A DNA stretch of 64,000 bases from NCBI GenBank assembly GCA_025531455.1, contig JAMYHL010000010.1:868001-932000 (forward strand), given 5' to 3'. The position numbers and the translations under genes are program-made. The stretch is from Apiotrichum sp. Y4204 (taxonomy: Eukaryota > Basidiomycota > Tremellomycetes > Trichosporonales > Trichosporonaceae). Positions 56,282-64,000 of the stretch are shown one piece after another (position 1 is the first letter of the stretch; each line of letters opens with the position of its first letter). The notes beneath the pieces were generated by a model. It was given only the letters and a program-made list of their open reading frames with translations, made no database searches and was not told the origin of the DNA.

Positions 56282-59067
56282 ATGGATGCGACACTGCACA
56301 CCACATTGTCAGATGTTCTCGGTAAGCACCTCAACTGAGTATCAGGATATCCTTACTGACGCCAGTAGACCCCGTTCTCAATGGCACGAGCATTCAGTCC
56401 GCAATAACGGACCACGACCATGTTGTCAATCAAATCGATTCTGTGGGCGACGCTCAGCCACAGTCGCTTGATCCACCTCACAATCTGGACGACCTCGAGC
56501 AGTTCACGTCCCCGTCAGCAACTCCATTGAACCTTCATTCGGCTGAGCAAATCGAAACCTCACAGGGTAGTCCTCAACCTCCACCTCAACTTGTCGACGA
56601 TGTGTCAACTCCGATTCCCCCGACTACCCCTGCTCGAGGAAAGAGAGGTCGCAAACCTCGGACGTCGACCCCTTCTGTAATGGTGGACGACAAGCGACGG
56701 GAGGCCAACCGTCTTGCTGCGGAGCGCTCTCGTGGCCGCCAGCAGGAAAAGGTTGTTGCTCTCGAGATGGCTGTCCAGGCTCTTGGCGAAGAAAACATCA
56801 AGCTAAAGGAAGAAATTGCTCGTCTCGAAGGTCGCGGTGACGACCCGATCAATGTCGATGTCGACACATCAATGATGGACTCAGCGGCTGCTGCCGTGGC
56901 TGCGGTGATAGATACTGCGAACGGGTCAAATGCTCCACCTTCGACGGAAAGCCAATCTCACGTCGAGACACAATCGCGCAGCATTCTCGCTGCTCTTCTT
57001 TCGCAACCAGGAGTGCCTCTGGACGAAGCACTGGCGGCCGGTCTTGCAGCCACAGATGACGCCGAAGCGGCTACCTGGATGCAGGGTGTCGAAAGCCTTT
57101 TCAAGGATGCTGACCCAACTGGGAGACTGGGCGAGCTGGCTGCAGTTGCTGCTGGTCAAGGGGAGGGATCGTCTTCATGTGTCAACGGGATTCAACCTCC
57201 AAATCTTAGCGGACCCAGCGATAAAACGGCTGGTGACAAATCGGCATTCCCCCTTGCGATTCCAGGATTGTTGCCAGCTGCCTCTGCTGCCGCCGTCGCC
57301 ATCAACGCTGAGATGGAGAAGACCCTACGGGAAGAACTTGCCGAGACACGGTCTTCAATCGCTCGTGTGGAAATGGAGCTTGCCCAAGTTCGTGGACTGT
57401 CAAGCATGGAAAACGAGTATCCAACCACACCGCTTCCGCCATCATCACTTCCTTCTGAGCTATTCGACGAAGGGATGGACACCGACAGACTCCGTTCGTG
57501 GGCAAAACAGGTCAATGCCGACGCCGAACAGCTCAACGCGGAAAAGCTTGTGCTCCGCGAAGTTGTGTCCCGCTTGGCAGACTCGAACGCCGAGGAGAGC
57601 GAGAAGGTCAAGGAACTGGCAAACGAGATCCGGGCGCTGGGCATGGATGGTGGCGAGCAGGAGCGCGACAAGGTCTCACTGGTGCTAAAGGCTCTCCGTG
57701 CTACCATTACCAATCTCATGATTGCACCCGCAGTACGTCTATCACTGACGAAATTTGCTAGTTTGTCGCTGACTGTGTTGCAGGGGGACTTGGCTGGCAA
57801 TGCGTTAGTGACTCCCTTCGCCTCGCCAGCGACTGCCCGTCGGAAACGCGGCCGTCCGCCGAAGAGCAGTGTCGCCTACTCTGCGTCGAAGCCCTATGTC
57901 TTTCCTCTGGCGTACCATACTCCGTCCCCTTCTGGACGCTCGGACTCGAAGGAGGCTTCCCCCGGGTCGCCAAATTCTCCGACTGCGCCGCGCGCACGTG
58001 TTTCTGCCCGAGGCAGGAGCAGACTCGCATACGAACTGCTGAGTGAAGAGACAGTACCAGAAGCTGGACCAAGCACCAAGGGTGAACTCTCTGAAAGCGT
58101 GGCAGCCGTACAGGGGGATGCTCCTCCACCTGGCACTCAACCTGAAGCGGGAGGAGCAGAACAAGTAGAACCTGCCGAAGGTTCTGCGATGGAGGGCGAG
58201 CCGAGGCTCCATCCTGAGACAAACAGCCACACTGCGGAAGAGGTCCAGAACCTTGTGGCACAAGCTCTTCCTAACTCTCACGCGGACGCACATAACGATT
58301 ATCTCATGTCCCATCTTACAGAGTTACCGGATACATCACGGCCAATTCCGCTTGATTCGTCTTCGTTTGCGGCGTTCCTACCGGAATCACCGCACCATGC
58401 TCCCAACATTGACGCATCCGCACTTGACTCGGTCGCTTCACCAGCACCCAACACCCAGGATCCGGCCCCTGAGTCAACAACGCAGGATCCGCCCCCAAAT
58501 GTCCTTTCACGACTCAAGCGCGGTCCTCCAGGCAGCTGCGACATTTGCGGGCGAACAGAAACCACTGTGTGGCGTAAACTGATGCTCGCTGGTGAAGAGC
58601 ACAAGGTGTGCAATCGTGAGTGTGTTGTTTAACCACAGTTTGAGTGGCAGCCGGCTGACAGTTCAGCATGTGGTTTGTACCATGCCAAGTTTGGTATTAT
58701 CCGTCCGCCAGAATTATGGGGAGACGGCAAGAGCGTCAAGAAGCGCCGCACTTCTTCGCGCCCGACGACCACAAACTACGATGGTTCGCCCAACGGAAAT
58801 AAACGGAAACGCAAGTCAAAGTTCGGGTTCGACGAGCAACAGCCGCACCAACCGGAGATGGTGCAAGGCAGCGAGTCGCACTCCCAACCACCGGATCAAG
58901 AAGCGAACCACCACGATTCCAACATGGGATCGAATGCAATCCCCGCCTCAACCGCCGCTGAAATCAACTCTAATGGCCTCACTGATGGTGCAGTTGGGGA
59001 ACAGGGCGAGCCGGCCGAACCTCAGAGCCTGACCGATGTTGGTGTGGGGATGTTTGAGGTTGTGTAA
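56282..59067 (+). CDS. Transcription factor with AT-hooks, bZIP and GATA zinc finger
   Basis: Four exons: 56282-56321, 56366-57732, 57784-58615 and 58667-59067, giving 879 residues. Seen in order: an acidic N-terminus; AT-hook-like RGKRGRKPR at about 104-112; a bZIP domain at about 121-168 with basic region NRLAAERSRGR and a leucine zipper with hydrophobic residues each seven (L...V...L...I...I); a long Ala/Ser/Glu-rich middle with a second coiled coil; a second AT-hook-like RRKRGRPPKS at about 460-470; and a GATA-type finger at about 721-750, C-x2-C-x20-C-x2-C (CDICGRTETTVWRK...VCNPCGLYHAKFG), followed by a basic tail with KKRRTSS and KRKRKSKFG. The 20-residue finger loop is longer than the usual 17 or 18. 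The intron at 57733-57783 is 51 nt and in frame. Which genes it regulates is unknown. Confidence 0.82.
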
Positions 59068-59617
59068 GGCTTTCATAGCAAGACACCATCTTTCACGCGG
59101 CAATCTGCCCTCCGGGGTGTGTACCACGGATTCGATCCACCCACGGCTTACCATGTGTCATGTATCGATCGATGGAATGTATGTATGGAGCTTTGGTATT
59201 GGGTGGTAAAGGAGTTCAAGCGCCGGGCAAAGTGGGCGGTACTAATGTTGCGGTTGAGCATCTGGGAAGGAGGTCGAGCATCAATGTGTAAGGAGGTGAA
59301 GATGACTTTACTCCCCGATCTCCGAGCGCAGCTACGGCCCGTGTGTCGCATGTGTCGTGTGTCGTGTGGCCACTCTTCCGACCTCGCGCGGTACCTCGCG
59401 CCGTCATCAATCGCAGATTCTGTCTGACCTTCACGCACGGGCGCACGGGAGTATGAGAGATTGGAATCGCAGATTACGGATCCTCGAAATCACCAATGGG
59501 CCAATGGGACATATCAGATCACAGATCAGCGGGCAGAGAGCGCAGAGATCAAAGCGCATGAGCACACGGATACAAGGCCCAGGTAGGGCGTAAATGGCCT
59601 GAACAGGAAAGCTTCGC

Positions 59618-59641
59618 GCCCGTGCGCAAAGATGCACGGGC
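59618..59641. repeat. Perfect 8-bp inverted repeat
   Basis: GCCCGTGC and GCACGGGC separated by 8 nt form a GC-rich hairpin about 550 nt downstream of the bZIP-GATA gene. It is too far to be its terminator with confidence. Confidence 0.7.
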
Positions 59642-60405
59642 AGCGAGTCGCGCGTGCCCACGGCCCACGGGCCTCAACAGATGCACACCGCAAAGGTACA
59701 GAAGCATACCAAGAAGTAATAACGAAGAGCGAAGTGTTACATTCGTACTGCCTTTGCGAGAGACGAATGCCGCGGAGAGGCTACCAATGCGGATTACTGT
59801 GTGGTCAACTCGTCGGCATTCCTGGCTAAGCAAAAATACTGGTGGGCGATAATAGCGCTCGCTGACGTTCCGGGGATGGCATGGGGCGCCGCGTTGGTGA
59901 CCTAACATGCACTGTCGTGGGGCACCATCACCCGGGTTGTGGGGCATCGTTAGTGTCCAGCGACGATAACGCTCGGCGCTAGCGTGAACCTGTCGGCTTA
60001 CGCGTGGGATCGAGGGAGCGCGTACTCATGCGCTCATGCGCTCAAGCTCGTGACATGCCACAGGTAACGATAAAGCTCAGTATGCTCAGTATCAGACATA
60101 TCAGGATAGCATCGCCGCTGCAGAGCTGCCGTGCGGTGAACCCGCGCCGACAGATCCCGATGATCCAGGTTGACGGCCATGCGCGAGATCCTCGGATAGA
60201 CGACGGAAAAGTACGCGATAGGGAAGGAATGGAGACGACCCGTGGAATTAGTAGTCGATAGCGCGCAGTGCGGAGCGGAATCCGAAGTGTGGTGCATGGT
60301 AGTGATGGCAGCGGACGCCGCGTTGATGGCCACCGATTGTCGGCGGTGATAGTGACCAGATAGTGGCCATTGTGGCCTTGTGGCCACTGCGGTCGGCTCG
60401 TGGCT

Positions 60406-60432
60406 GGTCCTCGAGGTCCTCGAGGTCCTCGA
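60406..60432 (+). repeat. Three tandem copies of GGTCCTCGA
   Basis: A 9-nt unit repeated three times without change; each copy contains half of the CTCGAG palindrome formed at the junction. Confidence 0.85.
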
Positions 60433-60497
60433 GATTGTCGGGTGAGCTCGGAGGTTCAGGCACCGCGGCAAAGCCAAGTTCGATAACAGCCCGTCCT

Positions 60498-60532
60498 CGT
60501 TCGAAATTATCGATATCGATTATTATCGAACG
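60498..60532. repeat. 35-nt near-perfect palindrome
   Basis: Arms CGTTCGA and TCGAACG enclose ATCGATATCGAT flanked by AT-rich steps; apart from a one-base shift the whole element is its own reverse complement. It lies far from any gene I see. Confidence 0.75.
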
Positions 60533-63529
60533 GGAGCGGCACGGCAGATCGGGCCTGGCGCGCTTGTGCACCGCGGACATTGGCGAGGCAGGGGAGCAGA
60601 GGCCCGAGGACAATGTCCAGGCCTCGGGGACTTCCGCGGACTTGCCCGCCGTTCCGGCTCTTTGGACCGAAAAATTATTATCGAAGAGGCGTCTCTTTTC
60701 TCTTCCCCTGCCCTGTCTGCGCACTCTCCGTTTACCCTTTTCTGCGATTATCAGCCATCACAGCATACGGGAATGATTTTCGAATCTGCCTGGCGTCACC
60801 TGCCGGTCCGTTCGAAAACGGGTAAATTATCATCGTGTCCGGATTCTTCAACCTATGATCCTATGACCTGTGTCCTGCGGCTGTAGATGCTGCCAACCCG
60901 GGGTCAGTGCCCAGTGGCCTGATGGGACGTATGGGACACCGAGCGCTTGCGGTCACGCACACAGCAGCTCGTACTATGTATGGTTCTGACGTATGCTGAG
61001 CGCGTGCAGAATATGGCCAGTCGAGGCCAGACGATCACGCACGGCCATGCATTGCCTGTGCCAGAAACAGAAACGAGCTAGGACGATAGCGTCGAAGAGG
61101 TATCGCCTGACGGCATGACCCTGCCTCATGCCTCATTGTGTGTGGACAGTAGTGTGTCGGTGGTCGCCGTCGCCGATGGTTACTACGTGACTACATCATC
61201 ACAAGGAACGTGAGGTACGATCCAGTCAAAGCCTGTCAGTAGTGGGGGCGTCATGCAGGAAGAGGGAGTATCCGCGCATCTCCGTTACTGTCAGGCGGCC
61301 ACGGATCGCGAGCTTCCTTCACGGCCCTTTCATCACGCCGTCAAAGGCTGAGACGGCTTGCAGGAAGCGCAAGAGTTATGCAGCTGTTAGGAACTGGCGT
61401 GTCATGTCATTGACTTTCGAAGACTTCCGCCGATCCACAGAGTTGTGGCGTACACTGTCGCAAGTGGCTGTGTGGACATCCTAACAGCTCCCTGGTCCTG
61501 GGGATCCTGAACGTCCTGCGAGCTGCGCCGCAAAGCCGTGCAAAGCCAGTCAAAGTGCCGCCAGATCCAGAACCAGCACCAACGAGAGCCAGCAAAATTG
61601 TGACCGTCGACGGTTCGGGTGGCCACAGTCGGTCCGACTGCGCTTCTGTGCCAGCCGCTGGTGCGCTATTTCGAACAGCGCATTTCGAACAACAGAGTCC
61701 GGCAGGCTCCGCAGATCCGCAGGCCTGTCCTAGAGACACCACAACTGTGACTTGGACGCCGACGGGGGCTCGGGTGTCAGCCCAGACGTTACGGAAGTAC
61801 GGAAGGGCGTACCTGAAAGAGGGACGCGGGGGGGATCGGAGCTGGCGACTCTAGGGACCGTCTGATTTGGAGGACGGAGGAGAGGGTGATCCTCGGATTT
61901 TTCCTCGGCACCTGAGTACCTGTGTGCACGCGGTGGCGGCGGACCATCGCCCAGCCACACCATTGTCGCTGCCGCGCCGCCGATGATCGTGTGACGCGCA
62001 CGGAAGCCGGCTGCCACATGCGTTCATACAATGAAGAAAGGAAAAGCAGGAGCTGATCCAACCAGCAGCCATGCATTATCCATGGTCCAACCAGTGGTTT
62101 CTGAGAGGTCCGATGACACAATGACCGGAGATGATCACCACATTTGGTTGCTACCTAACGTCGGGTCGGCACTGTCACAGGAGCGCGCCTCGCTGTCAGG
62201 CTCAGACAGTGATACATGTGCTCGGGATCAGGCCTCGATGTCTCGAGAACCGAGTACACCAACACCAACAGCATGGTGACATGCTTCTGTGTATTGTGAC
62301 AAGTGGTCGATGGCCTGGACATGGCCGGTGGAGGTTGATATCGATATGAGCGATTGATGTGAGCCAGGGTCGAACGGATCGGGAGGCCTGGGTGGGAACG
62401 GCTTTACACGGCGGAGGATGGACATCCAGGTTGGGTGAAATTGGCAATTCTGACACTCGCATCCGAGTAGAGCCGAATTGCTGGCAAATGGGCGATAATA
62501 CAGTTCTTCTTGGAGATGAATTCAGGCTTGTAATCGTGCTGGGTAATTCGCATAGCTCTGGGTATAGAGCTAGAGTGCGCTAGGAAACTAGAACCATATT
62601 GCATGCAGGGTCGCCGCAGCCGCGCCGCAGGCAAAGGAGAAAAGGAAGCCTCACACACTGCTGTGTGACCTCCACCTGGCCCAGAAGTATGTGCTCAGTG
62701 GCGGGCGGGTGTGCGGGCGGGCGGGGGGGAGGCGGGGGCGCGCGCGGGGCTCGGAGGGCTCGGGGGCACTAGGGGGAGCTAAGCTCGCAGCTCCCGGATG
62801 TGTGTGCCATAGCGCTGATTAGATGTGTGTGTGCGCATTCTCTACCAATCTGATGGCCTGATGGCCTGGTGGCGTGCCGAAGCCGGAGGCCAGGAAAGAC
62901 ACAGAGAGAGAGAGATTACCTCAGTTACTACACCCCCCCAGCGCACCCCGGGCAATCCCGGAGTTGCGTCCTGACACGCATCTACCCGCCCCTTTGCTTT
63001 TGGTTTGTCGCGAGATTGCTCCAGAGCTCTCATCGGCACGCCGCAGAGTCGACGTCAGGGAGATGCAACAACTGCGGTGCGATGCCGGGATGATGCTCGA
63101 CTACATATAAGACCCATCGTCTCTCCAGAAACTTTCTTTGAACCCCCATCCTCCTCTTTTCCTCCTCCCTCCTCTCCCCTCTTCCTCTCGCCTTCGTGTT
63201 GATCGTCGCTGCATCCGATTCCATCATCTTGGACGGCTTTATTGTGAGTTTCTACACCCAACTCTGTTCCGCCATGAGATCGCATCTGGTTGGTCGAGTG
63301 GTGATGGCCCCGGTCGTAATGGCAGTGGCATAGGCAGTAGTCTAGTGGTGTGTCGTGCGAGTATGACGCCTGTCCGCACTTTTGTCTATTTGTCTTCGCC
63401 CCGGCAAATATGACTACCCGCGGCATAGCCGAGATGGGCGGTTGGGCAGTAGACGCGATGTGTCAGGCAGGTCATGAGGGGGCGAGTTGTCTACTCTTGC
63501 CTGCACTGCCCAGATTCACCCGCATCCCG

Positions 63530-63544
63530 CCCCCCCCCCCCCCC
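63530..63544 (+). repeat. Poly-C run of 15
   Basis: Fifteen consecutive cytosines, in a C/A-rich stretch near the right edge. Confidence 0.85.
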
Positions 63545-64000
63545 GCCCACACACGGTGCACACTGCGTCTCACTTGATCACTTTGTGCGCGCATCACGCG
63601 CCATTGGCCCAGGCAGCCGGCAACCAGCCCACTACGACATGGCACCCACACACACACACCACCATGGCAACCGCCTTGTCGTAGCCAACCACACTGCAAG
63701 GATGTCGGATGGGCGCGGCACTCCGCGCTTGTTTCCATTCCGGTGCAGGGATGACTTGCCGTTCAGGTGCAAGTGGAAATGAACACCGACGCCTCGCCCG
63801 ATCCCCTGTGCACCCAGCACCGTGGTTGTTCGTCACTTGTTCCCTATTCAATCCTCCATCTTGTGACCATCTGCTCTTTCCCATTGCTCTCGCCTTGCCC
63901 TCTCCCTTCGTGTCTCGCTGCCTCCCTTTCTGTCTCTCCCCCTGCCATTCACATGCCACCACCGCTGTTGTCTTTATTAAGACCATCCGTCACTCGATCT

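Larger units (their letters stand above)
59068..64000. other. Intergenic to the right edge, no gene seen
   Basis: 4.9 kb. No frame has domain or splice support. It holds an inverted repeat (59618-59641), a tandem 9-mer (60406-60432), a 35-nt palindrome (60498-60532) and a run of 15 cytosines (63530-63544). From about 63110 on the plus strand is CT-rich with GTGAGTTTC at 63243, and again from 63830, like a promoter and spliced leader of a gene starting beyond 64000. Confidence 0.5.

Overview
This 64 kb window is nuclear DNA of a fungus, most likely a basidiomycete yeast of the Tremellomycetes; the order (perhaps Trichosporonales) is inference. Genes are rich in very short GT...AG introns, mostly 32-60 nt, with CTGAC/CTAAC branch points just upstream of the acceptor. 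The genes encode standard eukaryotic proteins. I rebuilt exon structures by hand from splice signals, reading frame and family knowledge. Every multi-exon model given here sums to an uninterrupted reading frame.

Layout. 0.6-32.3 kb is a gene-dense block of conserved housekeeping genes, mostly in convergent or divergent pairs: CAK-type kinase (-), NSE4 (+), PPIL3-type cyclophilin (-), SWI3/RSC8 chromatin remodeller subunit (-), FAL1/eIF4A3 helicase (-), SF3A3/PRP9 splicing factor (+), AIP1 WD-repeat protein (-), class II histone deacetylase HDA1 (-), AP-3 beta subunit (+), histidyl-tRNA synthetase (-), GCN20 ABC-F ATPase (+). Then comes a possible nitrogen-metabolism group: APC-family permease (-), an intronless arginase-family protein (+) and NADP-glutamate dehydrogenase (-). 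A Zn2Cys6 + PAS transcription factor (-) follows at 34.7-36.8 kb.

From 36.8 to about 49 kb I find no convincing protein-coding gene. The stretch holds low-complexity tracts and microsatellites. It ends at a 37-residue OST4 gene (-), facing a small unrecognised ORF (+). A tRNA-Ile(AAT) with an 18-nt intron and a class II tRNA-like gene follow. The next genes are a secreted M28 aminopeptidase (-), a SAP-domain mRNA-export protein of the SARNP/THO1 type (-) and an unusual transcription factor (+) with AT-hooks, a bZIP domain and a GATA-type zinc finger. From 59.1 kb to the right edge I see no gene; the CT-rich sequence at the edge could be the leader of a gene beyond the window.

Themes. RNA splicing and processing (SF3A3, FAL1, cyclophilin, SARNP), chromatin (NSE4, SWI3, HDA1), translation and amino-acid control (HTS1 head-to-head with GCN20) and nitrogen use (permease, arginase-like, GDH, with GATA-factor motifs between permease and arginase-like gene). 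The main novelty candidates are the bZIP+GATA fusion, the arginase-like protein with a rebuilt first metal motif, FAL1 with a DESD motif II and 6-10 nt microexons, the 12-kb gene desert, and the tRNA-like locus. No CRISPR array, rRNA gene or intact transposon was recognised.
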